Positions 22,444-30,042 of a stretch of 58,467 nt of DNA are shown here, piece by piece (within the stretch, counting starts at the first letter, position 1; each line of letters begins with the position of its first letter). The notes under the pieces are model-generated. The model had not been told where the DNA came from, did no database searches, and saw only the letters and a list, made by a program, of their open reading frames with translations. Location of the stretch: NCBI GenBank assembly GCA_000432435.1, contig HF993122.1, positions 1 to 58,467 of the forward strand, in the 5' to 3' direction. This DNA comes from Eubacterium sp. CAG:180 (GTDB lineage Bacteria > Bacillota > Clostridia > Oscillospirales > Acutalibacteraceae). A program made the position numbers and the translations under genes.

Positions 22444-23820
22444 ATGGCTGATCCATTGAAGTTTTACCTTATTACCGACCTTCATCACTATGCTCCGTCG
22501 CTCGGAACAAGCGGCAAGGCATATGAAAAGTGGAACAACAAGGAACAAAAATGCCTTGCCGAGACAGGGGCGATTATTGATGCCGCATTTTCAAAGCTCA
22601 TTGCAGACAAGGACATTGACATAGTTTTGATAGCCGGTGATCTTACAAGCACGGGTGCTATGGAAAGTCATCTCGATTTGCTGCCCAAGCTGCAAAGGCT
22701 CCGTGACGCCGGGAAACAGGTGTATCTTATAACGGCTACACATGACTTTATAAGTTCGGAAATGGAACCCCTGCGGTGTGAGGGCGACGAGCTTTTACCC
22801 GCAACGCCTACGCCGCGTCCGAAGCTTCGCGAGCTGTATGCGGATTTCGGCTGGGACAGAGCCGTTTCCGAGCACAAGGAGTCGTTTTCCTACTGCGTAA
22901 AGCTCAAAAAAGGATTTAGGCTTCTCTGTATGAATGACGACGGGACACCCGAACGTCACGGCTATACCGAAAGTCAAATCGAGTGGATGTTCTCGCAGAT
23001 AGAAGAGGCGAAGAAGAACGGCGACTACATTTTTGTTATGAATCACCATCCGTGCCTGCCGCCGAATCCGATTTATCCTTTATTCTCGAAAAGGGATATG
23101 CTTGCAGACTATGACGAAATTACTACGCGTCTTGCCGATTCGGGAGTGAATCTCGTGTTCACGGGGCACACTCATATGCAGAATATCGCCGTAAAGCGTA
23201 CCGAAAAGGGCAACGTTTTCTATGACGTAAACACCTCGTCGCTTGTAGGCTATCCCACGGCGATAAGAAAGGTAACAATAGACGGCGAAAAGATTGATGT
23301 GAGGACAGAGCAGATAGATGATTTTGATTTTGACCGCAACGGCCTTTCGGTCAATGATTATCTGAAAAATCACTTTACGTTTTTCCTGAATGATATAATA
23401 TCATCAACGGCTTATGACATAGACCATCTGGCGGACTTGGCACCGAGCTTCAGTATGACGGCAGAGACGGTTTACAAATTAAAGGTGCCGCTGAAGATAA
23501 TCGGTACGCTTTTAAACAATCGTACCGTCGGAGCGGCGGCTAAATATCTCGGAGTATCCGGCAAAATAGACGACAGAGTGCGCGGAATAGTCCTAAAGAA
23601 CCTTGTTTTGCAGATAATGATAAATCTTTATCACGGTGACGAGCCGTTTTATCCGGGGACACCCGAGTACGGGGCAATGGATGCCTTTATGGGCAGAATA
23701 AAAAAGCTTGTAAGGCCGTTTGACAAGGACGGTAAAATAAAAGGAATACTTGACGCGGTTTTGTCATCAATGTATGACGCGCCACCCGAGGATTGGAATG
23801 CGGTGCTTCCGCAAAAATAA
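22444..23820 (+). CDS. Calcineurin-like metallophosphoesterase
   Basis: A 458-residue predicted cytosolic dinuclear-metal phosphoesterase. Start ATG 22444 is 9 bases from CGGAG; ATG 22435 abuts the site and is rejected. The metal motifs are complete: ITDLHHYAPS (D-x-H), VLIAGDLTSTG (GD), ITATHDF, FVMNHHPCLPPNPI (NHH) and LVFTGHTHMQNIA (GHTH). A C-terminal extension of about 150 residues (from NDYLKNHFTFFLNDI) is helical and unassigned. A GDPD-like lipoprotein-sized protein follows 9 bases later, so both may act on phosphodiesters such as glycerophosphodiesters. The substrate is unknown. Confidence 0.85.
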   Translation: MADPLKFYLITDLHHYAPSLGTSGKAYEKWNNKEQKCLAETGAIIDAAFSKLIADKDIDIVLIAGDLTSTGAMESHLDLLPKLQRLRDAGKQVYLITATHDFISSEMEPLRCEGDELLPATPTPRPKLRELYADFGWDRAVSEHKESFSYCVKLKKGFRLLCMNDDGTPERHGYTESQIEWMFSQIEEAKKNGDYIFVMNHHPCLPPNPIYPLFSKRDMLADYDEITTRLADSGVNLVFTGHTHMQNIAVKRTEKGNVFYDVNTSSLVGYPTAIRKVTIDGEKIDVRTEQIDDFDFDRNGLSVNDYLKNHFTFFLNDIISSTAYDIDHLADLAPSFSMTAETVYKLKVPLKIIGTLLNNRTVGAAAKYLGVSGKIDDRVRGIVLKNLVLQIMINLYHGDEPFYPGTPEYGAMDAFMGRIKKLVRPFDKDGKIKGILDAVLSSMYDAPPEDWNAVLPQK

Positions 23821-23829
23821 GGTGATTAA

Positions 23830-24579
23830 ATGAAATTCAGGTTTTTTCTTAGATTTGCCGCCGTGTTCTCCGCTTTCGGAGCGGCTGCATTGGGAGCAAA
23901 ATATCAAAAGCTTAAAGAGCAAAAGCTTTCCTTGCCGCATGGCTTTACAGTCACCGCTCACACAGGCTGCGACGGTAGCCCCGACAATTCCATAGAGTCT
24001 ATACAAAGGGCGATTTTTTTGGACGTCCCCGTAATAGAGAATGACTTAACGCTCAGGACTGACGGAACGCCGGTCTTTATGCACGCCGAATCGGCAGGAG
24101 ACGGCGGATTGCTCTTTGCCGAGGCGCAGCATTACATAGCGTCAAATTCGAGCACGGTTTTGCAAAATCTTGATTTAAAGGTATTTGAAAATCTTGACCA
24201 AATACAAAGTATCGTAAAAAAAGCAGGGCTTATAGGCAGATGCTTCTTTACGGGAGTTGAGAAAGATAACGCGGCAAAGGTTAAAAAATACGCGCCGGAA
24301 ATACCGTATTATCTCAATATGAAGCTAAATGTACTGAGGCTTCGCGATAAGGAGTATTTACGTCGGACGGCAGATGAAATAAAGCACGCCGGAGCCGTGG
24401 GTATAAACTGCAAATACACATATTTGTCAAAGGCCTTGGTTGAGGTTATGCACGAACAAGGGCTTTCGGTATCGGTTTGGACTGTGGATAAAAAACCGCT
24501 TATGCTGTATGTTTTGAGCCTTGCTCCCGATAACATCACTACGCGAAATCCGCGGCTTTTAATGTCGCTTATTAAGTGA
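23830..24579 (+). CDS. Degenerate GDPD-fold protein
   Basis: A 249-residue protein with an N-terminal hydrophobic anchor (FFLRFAAVFSAFGAAALGA) and a glycerophosphodiesterase TIM-barrel. The two catalytic His positions remain (AHTGCDGSPDNS and PVFMHAES), as do the E-x-D ligands (VIENDLTLRTDGTP). The conserved Arg of the H-R-G motif is Thr here, and ENT has become DNS. The middle of the barrel is short. VSVWTVDKKPLM and PDNITTRNPRLL match the GDPD C-terminus. It may be inactive, or may have a changed substrate. It sits directly downstream of the phosphoesterase and ends at a good terminator. Confidence 0.7.
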   Translation: MKFRFFLRFAAVFSAFGAAALGAKYQKLKEQKLSLPHGFTVTAHTGCDGSPDNSIESIQRAIFLDVPVIENDLTLRTDGTPVFMHAESAGDGGLLFAEAQHYIASNSSTVLQNLDLKVFENLDQIQSIVKKAGLIGRCFFTGVEKDNAAKVKKYAPEIPYYLNMKLNVLRLRDKEYLRRTADEIKHAGAVGINCKYTYLSKALVEVMHEQGLSVSVWTVDKKPLMLYVLSLAPDNITTRNPRLLMSLIK

Positions 24580-24585
24580 TTTTTT

Positions 24586-24617
24586 CATCGCTCCGTTTTT
24601 CGGGGCGATGTTTTTTT
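24586..24617 (+). terminator. Terminator after the degenerate GDPD gene
   Basis: CATCGCTCCG pairs with CGGGGCGATG around TTTTT, then TTTTTTT. Confidence 0.9.
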
Positions 24618-24663
24618 GCGCGGATTATATAAGTCGCTGCGTTTCTTGTCCGCTGTACGTAAC

Positions 24664-24694
24664 GCACATAAAAACACGACCTGCGGCATATACT
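24664..24694 (+). promoter_or_regulatory. Possible sigma-E-type sporulation promoter of yabP
   Basis: GCACATAA near 24664-24671 and CATATACT at 24687-24694, about 15 bases apart, resemble the mother-cell sigma-E pattern. yabP and yabQ are sigma-E dependent in Bacillus. The match is loose. Confidence 0.3.
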
Positions 24695-24719
24695 TGTACA
24701 AAGTAAAGGAGGTTGTGTT

Positions 24720-25022
24720 ATGAACGGCAGTAAAGCTGCGGTAGGTGCCGCCGAGGGCATAAAAGCTCCGCATAATGTCATTATGGAGGATAGGCACACA
24801 CTTACGGTTTCGGGAATTTCCGATGTGGACAGCTTTGACGAACAGACCGTAATAGTCTTTACCGATATGGGCGAGCTTACGGTGAAGGGCGAGGGTCTTC
24901 ATATAAACCGCTTGAGTCTTGAGGTCGGGGAAATTATGATAGAGGGAAACATCAGCTCTCTCTCATACTCCGACAGCAAGCCGACGCAGGAGGGCGGATT
25001 TTGGAGCAGGGTGTTCCGCTGA
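24720..25022 (+). CDS. yabP: Sporulation protein YabP
   Basis: A 100-residue protein of the YabP/YqfC family, needed in the mother cell for spore cortex/coat assembly in Bacillus. Typical features are PHNVIMEDRHTLTVSGISDVDSF, TDMGELTVKGEGLHINRLSLE and GNISSLSYSD, and a Trp/Phe-rich end (EGGFWSRVFR). AAAGGAGGT lies 7 bases before the ATG. Its TGA overlaps the yabQ ATG (TGATG). Order yabP-yabQ-divIC-yabR matches the conserved Firmicutes cluster, so the call is firm and shows that the lineage forms spores. Confidence 0.93.
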   Translation: MNGSKAAVGAAEGIKAPHNVIMEDRHTLTVSGISDVDSFDEQTVIVFTDMGELTVKGEGLHINRLSLEVGEIMIEGNISSLSYSDSKPTQEGGFWSRVFR

Positions 25023-25609
25023 TGGATTACATAGTCGGTATGCCGCGGCAGACGACAAATTTTTTGCTGTCGCTCGGCTTTGGATTTTGTATAGGCGTAT
25101 TGTATGACGTTGTCAGAACGATACGCCTTATTTTCGGCGGCGGAAAACGCACGGTGCTGATATTTGACATATTGTATTCGGCTTTTGCCGGCCTTGTGAC
25201 ATTTATATTTTCGCTCGTTATAACAAACGGTATGGTTATGGCGTATGTGGTTTTCGGAGAGATGCTCGGTTTTTTTATATATTACATTACGTTCGGCGTG
25301 TTTGCGGTGCGATTTTCCGAGCGCGTTACAAAAGCCGTTAAAGGCTTTTTTATTAAAATTTTTAAGGCCATTGCAGCTCCGTTTTTAAAGCTATTTGGGT
25401 TTTTAAAGCGAGTTTTTGGAAAAATATCACAAAAAAGTCGAAAAAAAGCGGTAAAAGCGGCAAAAAAATCAAAAATCCACTTGAAACTATGCGGCTCTTT
25501 GTTGTATAATCAATTAAATAATAAGCGCAATTATCCGAAAATGCGGAAGGAAGTGAAGCAAAATGGCTGCCGAAAAAAGAGCGGTAAAAGCAAAGAAGAA
25601 AAAAGGTAA
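25022..25609 (+). CDS. yabQ: Spore cortex biosynthesis protein YabQ
   Basis: A 195-residue membrane protein. ATG 25022 overlaps the yabP stop by one base. YabQ signature LGFGFCIGVLYDVVRTIRLIFGGGKRTVLIFDILYS (read as two adjoining helices) is followed by more hydrophobic helices, then a long Lys-rich tail (about residues 120-195: KAVKAAKKSKIHLK) of the kind typical for Clostridial YabQ. The last 47 bases overlap divIC in another frame, so the tail may be under weak constraint. Required for cortex formation in Bacillus, located in the outer forespore membrane. Confidence 0.9.
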   Translation: MDYIVGMPRQTTNFLLSLGFGFCIGVLYDVVRTIRLIFGGGKRTVLIFDILYSAFAGLVTFIFSLVITNGMVMAYVVFGEMLGFFIYYITFGVFAVRFSERVTKAVKGFFIKIFKAIAAPFLKLFGFLKRVFGKISQKSRKKAVKAAKKSKIHLKLCGSLLYNQLNNKRNYPKMRKEVKQNGCRKKSGKSKEEKR

Positions 25610-25886
25610 AGCCAAGCACAGCTTCATACTTACCTTGCTTTTGGTGCTTGCGGTCGGGTATTTTACAATAAGTCTTATTGACACGCAGCTCAAAATTAAG
25701 GAGAGGGAAAAAACGGCGGAGCAGGTTTCTGCCCAGTATGAGCAGCAGCTCGCCGAAAACGAACGCTTGCAAAAGGTAGCTGACGGCGGCAGTCAGGAAG
25801 ATTATATCGAACGTGTTGCACGCGAAAAACTCGGATACGTTATGCCTGATGAAAAGGTATACTATGATATTACACCGGGCAACTGA
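25563..25886 (+). CDS. divIC: Septum formation initiator, DivIC/FtsB family
   Basis: A 107-residue bitopic cell-division protein. It has a Lys-rich cytosolic head (about 1-19), one membrane helix (FILTLLLVLAVGYFTISLI), a coiled coil (QLKIKEREKTAEQVSAQYEQQLAENERLQ) and the family end YIERVAREKLGYVMPDEKVYYDI. It works with FtsL and DivIB in the divisome. ATG is preceded by GGAAGGAAGTGAAG. It overlaps yabQ by 47 bases, which couples them. A sporulation-linked division gene in this position is standard in Firmicutes. Confidence 0.92.
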   Translation: MAAEKRAVKAKKKKGKAKHSFILTLLLVLAVGYFTISLIDTQLKIKEREKTAEQVSAQYEQQLAENERLQKVADGGSQEDYIERVAREKLGYVMPDEKVYYDITPGN

Positions 25887-25919
25887 GAGGTTGGCTCACG
25901 GGGAGGATAAAATTCTTTT

Positions 25920-26369
25920 ATGGTCGAAGTAGGGGAAATACTTGAAGGCAAGGTTACCGGACTCACAAATTTCGGAGCTTTTATAAGCCTGCCGGGCAAT
26001 CTTACGGGTATGGTTCACATCTCGGAGGTTTCGCAGTCTTATGTAAGTGATATTCACGAGCATCTGAAAGAAAATCAAACGGTCAAGGTAAAGGTAATTG
26101 ATATTACGCCGGAGGGCAAAATAAGCCTTTCCATCAAAAAAGCATTGCCGGCGCAGCAGCAGCCGCAGGGTGAACGTTCTTTCCGCCAAAATAAGGGGCA
26201 CAGAAACAGCACTCCCAATGTTTGGAAGGGTCAGCCGTCCGAAAAGAAGGACGGTCCTATGTCTTTTGAAGATATGATGGACAGATTCAAAAAGGTCAGC
26301 GACGAAAAAATGACAGACCTTAAGCGTGCCACGGACGGAAAACGCGGCTCGTATTCAAGAAGAAAATAA
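25920..26369 (+). CDS. yabR: S1 RNA-binding domain protein YabR
   Basis: 149 residues. An S1 OB-fold covers about residues 3-72 (GEILEGKVTGLTNFGAFISL, GMVHISEVSQSYVSDI, VKVKVIDITPEGKISLSIKKA), followed by a low-complexity Gln/Arg-rich linker and a basic tail. Such proteins bind RNA or ribosomes. The ribosome site GGGGAGG is 13 bases from the ATG, longer than usual. It is last in the yabP-yabQ-divIC-yabR cluster and ends at the terminator 26377-26405. Confidence 0.88.
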   Translation: MVEVGEILEGKVTGLTNFGAFISLPGNLTGMVHISEVSQSYVSDIHEHLKENQTVKVKVIDITPEGKISLSIKKALPAQQQPQGERSFRQNKGHRNSTPNVWKGQPSEKKDGPMSFEDMMDRFKKVSDEKMTDLKRATDGKRGSYSRRK

Positions 26370-26376
26370 AATGTAC

Positions 26377-26405
26377 GGCAGGCAAGTATTTGTCTGCCTG
26401 TTTTT
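26377..26405 (+). terminator. Terminator of the yabP-yabR cluster
   Basis: GGCAGGCAA (26377-26385) pairs with TTGTCTGCC (26390-26398), then TGTTTTT. Confidence 0.85.
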
Positions 26406-26417
26406 ATGGAGCTAAAT

Positions 26418-27260
26418 ATGAGAGAAATAGATGTCGGCGAAATAATCAAAGCCATAGAGGAGCTTTGCATAAAAGCCAATAAAATTTTACCGGACGATTT
26501 GTGCGGCTGCATATCCTGTGCCGAAAAATCCGAGACCGATGAGCTGCCAAAAAAGATAATGGGCACCTTACTTGAAAACCTCGACGCGGCAAAGGAACTT
26601 AATTTGCCTATTTGTCAGGATACCGGTATGGCGGTAATTTTTTGCGATGTGGGTCAGGACGTGCATATTGTCGGCGGTGATTTTGAAAATGCCGTAAACG
26701 AGGGTGTTTCAAGAGGCTACACAAACGGGCTCTTGCGCAAGTCAATAGTGCGCGATCCGCTCGACAGAGTTAATACAAACGACAATACGCCTGCCGTAAT
26801 TCACACAAGAATAGTCCCGGGTGACAAAATAAAGCTTACCGTCGCTCCGAAGGGCTTCGGCAGCGAAAATATGAGCAGGCTTAAAATGTTTACGCCCTCC
26901 GCCTCAAAGGACGATCTTATGGACTTTGTGCTTGAAACGGTGAAGCTTGCAGGTGGGAATCCTTGCCCTCCTATGGTGATAGGCGTAGGCTTCGGCGGAG
27001 ATTTTGAATACTGCGCGTATCTCGCAAAAAAGGCACTTTGCCGCCCCGTAAGCGAGAGAAACAAAATCCCTGTTTACCGCGAGATGGAGCAGGAGCTTTT
27101 GCGCCGCATAAACGCGACGAATATAGGCCCTCAGGGCTTCGGCGGCAAAACCACGGCTCTTGCCGTAAATATTGAGGCGGCACCGACGCACATAGCCGGG
27201 CTTCCTGCAGCCGTGAATATAGGCTGCCACGTAACGCGACACGCCGAAAAGACAATTTGA
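26418..27260 (+). CDS. Fumarate hydratase class I, alpha subunit
   Basis: The iron-sulfur subunit of heterodimeric fumarase (or the related L-tartrate dehydratase TtdA), converting malate and fumarate. I start at ATG 26418, 6 bases after GGAG, giving 280 residues (MREIDVGEIIKAIEELC); ATG 26406 has no site. Cluster Cys motifs are visible: LPICQDTGMAVIF, GGNPCPPMVIGVGFGGDF and AAVNIGCHVTRHA. RTNDNTPAVIHT-type RVNTNDNTPAVIHTRIV and ENMSRLKMFTPSA are family-specific. The beta subunit, which normally follows directly, is absent: a terminator comes 12 bases after the stop. The partner must lie elsewhere. Confidence 0.9.
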   Translation: MREIDVGEIIKAIEELCIKANKILPDDLCGCISCAEKSETDELPKKIMGTLLENLDAAKELNLPICQDTGMAVIFCDVGQDVHIVGGDFENAVNEGVSRGYTNGLLRKSIVRDPLDRVNTNDNTPAVIHTRIVPGDKIKLTVAPKGFGSENMSRLKMFTPSASKDDLMDFVLETVKLAGGNPCPPMVIGVGFGGDFEYCAYLAKKALCRPVSERNKIPVYREMEQELLRRINATNIGPQGFGGKTTALAVNIEAAPTHIAGLPAAVNIGCHVTRHAEKTI

Positions 27261-27271
27261 TTAAAGATATG

Positions 27272-27302
27272 AGCGGCGCCCTAAAGTGGGCACCGCTTTT
27301 TT
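27272..27302 (+). terminator. Terminator after the fumarase alpha gene
   Basis: AGCGGCGCCC pairs with GGGCACCGCT (one mismatch) around TAAAGT, then TTTTTT. Confidence 0.88.
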
Positions 27303-27346
27303 ACAATCACCGCTTATTTAAAATTAACAAAAATTTAAAAAATGTC

Positions 27347-27375
27347 TTTATTTTACTGTAAATATATGCTATAAT
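27347..27375 (+). promoter_or_regulatory. Probable promoter of hpf
   Basis: A perfect TATAAT at 27370-27375 with a weak TTTATT 17 bases upstream (27347-27352). The ~80-base leader ends in AAGGGG before the ATG. Confidence 0.45.
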
Positions 27376-27454
27376 CAAATCAAGCTAAAGAAATTCAGCG
27401 TATTGTCGCAACAAGGGCCTCGGCCTTTGAATATATAAATAAGGGGATGTCTTA

Positions 27455-27982
27455 ATGAACATTACCATTATCGGCAGAAAATGCACACCGAGAGAATCCT
27501 TCAAAGAAAGGGCGGAATTAAAGCTCAAAAAGGTCGAAAAGTTTTTCGGACCCGAAGCTGATGCCAAGGTTACCGCTACGGTGGAAAAAAACATTAAAAT
27601 TGTTGAGATAACGCTCTCAAAGGGCGGTTTTATATTCAGAAGTCAGGAGCGCTCACAGGACCTTGAGGACGCGCTTGATAAATGTGTCGATTCACTCATT
27701 CGTCAGATAAGGAAAAACAAGACAAGACTTGCAAAGCGTATACGCGATGTATCCTTTGACGAGGCGTTTAATTCGGCTGACGACTCCGCCGAGGAGGAGT
27801 ATGATATAGTCAGAACGAAGGCTGTGATTTTAAAGCCGCAATCGTCCGAGGAGGCTATACTCCAGATGAATATGCTCGGACACGAGTTTTATATGTTCCG
27901 CAATGCCGACACGGACGACGTAAATGTGGTTTATAAGCGTGCTGACGGCGGCTACGGTATACTTGAGCCGACCGAGGGCTGA
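27455..27982 (+). CDS. hpf: Ribosome hibernation-promoting factor, long form
   Basis: 175 residues. The N-terminal S30AE domain (about 1-100) has NITIIGRKCTPRESFKERAELKLKKVEKFF and AKVTATVEKNIKIVEITLSKGG. The C-terminal dimerisation domain (about 120-175) reads EYDIVRTKAVILKPQSSEEAILQM, LGHEFYMFRNADTDDVNVVYKR and GGYGILEPTEG. The long form joins two 70S ribosomes into 100S dimers in stationary phase. It is monocistronic, with a consensus -10 box and its own terminator. Confidence 0.96.
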   Translation: MNITIIGRKCTPRESFKERAELKLKKVEKFFGPEADAKVTATVEKNIKIVEITLSKGGFIFRSQERSQDLEDALDKCVDSLIRQIRKNKTRLAKRIRDVSFDEAFNSADDSAEEEYDIVRTKAVILKPQSSEEAILQMNMLGHEFYMFRNADTDDVNVVYKRADGGYGILEPTEG

Positions 27983-28014
27983 TAAGCTCGGCGGCATAAT
28001 ATAATAAAATAAAC

Positions 28015-28048
28015 AGCACCGCTCGGTCTTTGGCCGGGCGGTGCTTTG
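28015..28048 (+). terminator. Bidirectional terminator between hpf and the zinc-ribbon gene
   Basis: AGCACCGCTCGG (28015-28026) pairs with CCGGGCGGTGCT (28034-28045). Minus-strand reading is followed by a T-rich run (GTTTATTTTATT), plus-strand by TTTGTAATT. Confidence 0.8.
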
Positions 28049-28066
28049 TAATTCGTATAAATTATA

Positions 28067-28720
28067 TCATTTCATAAAGAAGAGTCTTACGGGCGAAATC
28101 AATGCCGTAAACAGATTTGTTGCAGTGTCATAGTCATAGTCGTAGTCATAAGAAAAGCTGTCGTCGATGTACGGCACAGCCGCCCATACCGCTGTCCACA
28201 TAATCACCATAACAATTATACTTAAAAGCACCTGCACGCCGAAGCTTATTGCGGCACAAAGAAGATATGATTTTGCGGCGCGCGGAGTATCGTTTTTCTG
28301 CACCAAAAAAAGTATAAGACCGACAATCGGGAAAAACACCGATGCAACGCACAGCCCCACGTTTGCCTTTTCGTTGGGATTACGATATGTCTGCGGATTA
28401 TAGGCTCCGCCATTTTGACTGTACTGATTGTATTGCTCCGGTCGGTTTTGCTGATAAGCGGCTCCGTTTACCGGAGCATTATATGTGTTGTTTACGGGAT
28501 TGTTTTGTTGAGAGCTGTAAAAGCCGTTTGTGTTTCCCGAGGGGCTGTTGTAATTCTGATTACAGCTCTCCGGTTTGTACGGAGCGTTTTGCCCGTTATA
28601 ATTCACATTTGATACAGGGGCTTCTCCTTGTGCGAAGCTTGACCGGCTGACGGGTCGGTTGCAATTCGGGCATATATCCGCACCGTTCGGTAAAGCCGCA
28701 CCGCAATTTGTACAAAACAT
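28067..28720 (-). CDS. Zinc-ribbon membrane protein
   Basis: 217 residues from ATG 28720 (a GTG at 28729 is possible). A four-Cys zinc ribbon MFCTNCGAALPNGADICPNCNRPV opens the protein. Residues about 30-125 are a disordered Asn/Gln/Tyr/Pro-rich linker (SQQNNPVNNTYNAPVNG). Two membrane helices follow (NVGLCVASVFFPIVGLILFL and ISFGVQVLLSIIVMVIMWTAV), with an acidic Tyr/Asp repeat SYDYDYDYD near the end. This zinc_ribbon_2 plus hydrophobic tail design is common in Clostridia, with no established role. It is a lone gene upstream of rlmH. Confidence 0.75.
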   Translation of the reverse strand: MFCTNCGAALPNGADICPNCNRPVSRSSFAQGEAPVSNVNYNGQNAPYKPESCNQNYNSPSGNTNGFYSSQQNNPVNNTYNAPVNGAAYQQNRPEQYNQYSQNGGAYNPQTYRNPNEKANVGLCVASVFFPIVGLILFLVQKNDTPRAAKSYLLCAAISFGVQVLLSIIVMVIMWTAVWAAVPYIDDSFSYDYDYDYDTATNLFTALISPVRLFFMK

Positions 28721-28747
28721 AATAATCACCCAATCCTTTTGAATTTT

Positions 28748-29230
28748 TTATTTATGGTATTTTCCGCCGGAAGATATTTCGAATGCTCTGTATATCTGCT
28801 CAAGGAGCATACAACGCGCGAGCTGATGCGGAAAGGTCATTTCCGACATTGAAAATTTAAAATCCGACATTTTTTTGATTTCGTCACTGAGTCCGAATGA
28901 GCTGCCGATAATAAAGGCTATATTGCTTTTACCGGACAGCGCAGTGGCGGATATTTTTTCGGAAAAGTCAACGCTTGACATCTGCCTGCCTTCAATGCAC
29001 ATCGAAAATACATAAGCACCGGACGGTATTTTGGATTTTATAAGCGCAGCCTCGCTGTCGAGAGCCTTTTTTATTTCACCCTCGCTCGGATTTTGTGAAA
29101 GACGTACGGGACTTAGCTCTGTTATGTTTATTTTGCAAAACGCCTTGAGCCGTTTTTCGTACTCTGCGCAAAAATCGCGCATATAGCTTTCCTTGAGCTT
29201 GCCGAGTGCTATAACGGTAACGCTTATCAT
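28748..29230 (-). CDS. rlmH: 23S rRNA (pseudouridine1915-N3)-methyltransferase RlmH
   Basis: A SPOUT methyltransferase that modifies helix 69 of 23S rRNA, 160 residues, the family length. The ATG at 29230 overlaps the walJ stop (ATGA). Signatures: ISVTVIALGKLKESYMRDFCAEYEKRL, SMCIEGRQMSSVDFSEKI, and the knot SNIAFIIGSSFGLSDEIKKMSDFKFSMSEMTFPHQLARCMLLEQIYRA (seen in consecutive pieces). The C-terminal SSGGKYHK is diagnostic. A longer upstream reading would run inside walJ and is rejected. Confidence 0.95.
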   Translation of the reverse strand: MISVTVIALGKLKESYMRDFCAEYEKRLKAFCKINITELSPVRLSQNPSEGEIKKALDSEAALIKSKIPSGAYVFSMCIEGRQMSSVDFSEKISATALSGKSNIAFIIGSSFGLSDEIKKMSDFKFSMSEMTFPHQLARCMLLEQIYRAFEISSGGKYHK

Positions 29231-30018
29231 AATATCATCGCTTTCTCGTCGCAGACGGGCTTTGCAACCTTGAGTATATAGTCGCTGTTCTCTTTTGCTC
29301 CCGCCATGGTAAGTGCCGAGCACGTGGTTTGATATGCGAGAGCCGGCATATTGTTCTCACGGCTTAAGTGGCCGAGATAAATCCTCGTGGTACCGCCGCT
29401 TACGAGCCTTTCGGCGGTGCTTGCACACGCGTCGTTGGAAAGGTGCCCTTTTTTGCCGAGAATTCTCTTTTTCAGAGAATACGGGTAAGGGCCGTTTTCG
29501 AGCATCATAACGTCGTGATTTGACTCAAGCATAACAAGGTCTGAGCCGCTTACTGCCGAAAAAACCTCTTCGGTCATTTCGCCGAGGTCGGTGGCTATGG
29601 AGATTTTTCTGCCATCGCTGCAGTCTATTTTGTATCCGCAGCTTTCTCTCGCGTCATGCGAGGTGTGAAACGGGGTCACAAAAAGAGGTCCTGCTTCGTT
29701 ACCGGAAAACGAGACCTCCTCCGTCTCAAATTTGCCGTTTAATATGCCCATATCGTCAAGTGCCGAGAGCGTACCATTTGTTCCGTATACCTTTATGTGA
29801 TATTTTGAAGCGAATACGCGCAAGCCCTTTATATGGTCGGAGTGTTCGTGTGTGACAAAAACGGCGTTTAAACTCTCCGGGGCGACGCCTATGTTAAAGA
29901 GTGCTTCGCCGATTTTTTTTGCGCTCATTCCCGTGTCTACGAGTATTCCGCCGTCGTTATTGCCTATGTATATTGAGTTGCCGGAGCTTCCGGAAAAAAG
30001 CGGACAAAATCTTGCCAT
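29227..30018 (-). CDS. walJ: MBL-fold metallohydrolase, WalJ/YycJ type
   Basis: 263 residues, a metallo-beta-lactamase-fold hydrolase, likely a 5'-3' exonuclease linked to wall and DNA integrity in Firmicutes. FCPLFSGSSGNSIYIGN and GGILVDTGMSAKKI open the fold. The metal motif is VFVTHEHSDHIKG at about residue 57, then SIATDLGEM, MLESNHD and RIYLGHLSRENN. It overlaps rlmH by 4 bases (ATGA). The walJ-rlmH association is common in Firmicutes near the walRK operon, but walR and walK are not next to it here. Confidence 0.88.
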   Translation of the reverse strand: MARFCPLFSGSSGNSIYIGNNDGGILVDTGMSAKKIGEALFNIGVAPESLNAVFVTHEHSDHIKGLRVFASKYHIKVYGTNGTLSALDDMGILNGKFETEEVSFSGNEAGPLFVTPFHTSHDARESCGYKIDCSDGRKISIATDLGEMTEEVFSAVSGSDLVMLESNHDVMMLENGPYPYSLKKRILGKKGHLSNDACASTAERLVSGGTTRIYLGHLSRENNMPALAYQTTCSALTMAGAKENSDYILKVAKPVCDEKAMIL

Positions 30019-30042
30019 AAAGTCTCCTTGCTTTTGTGTCTG

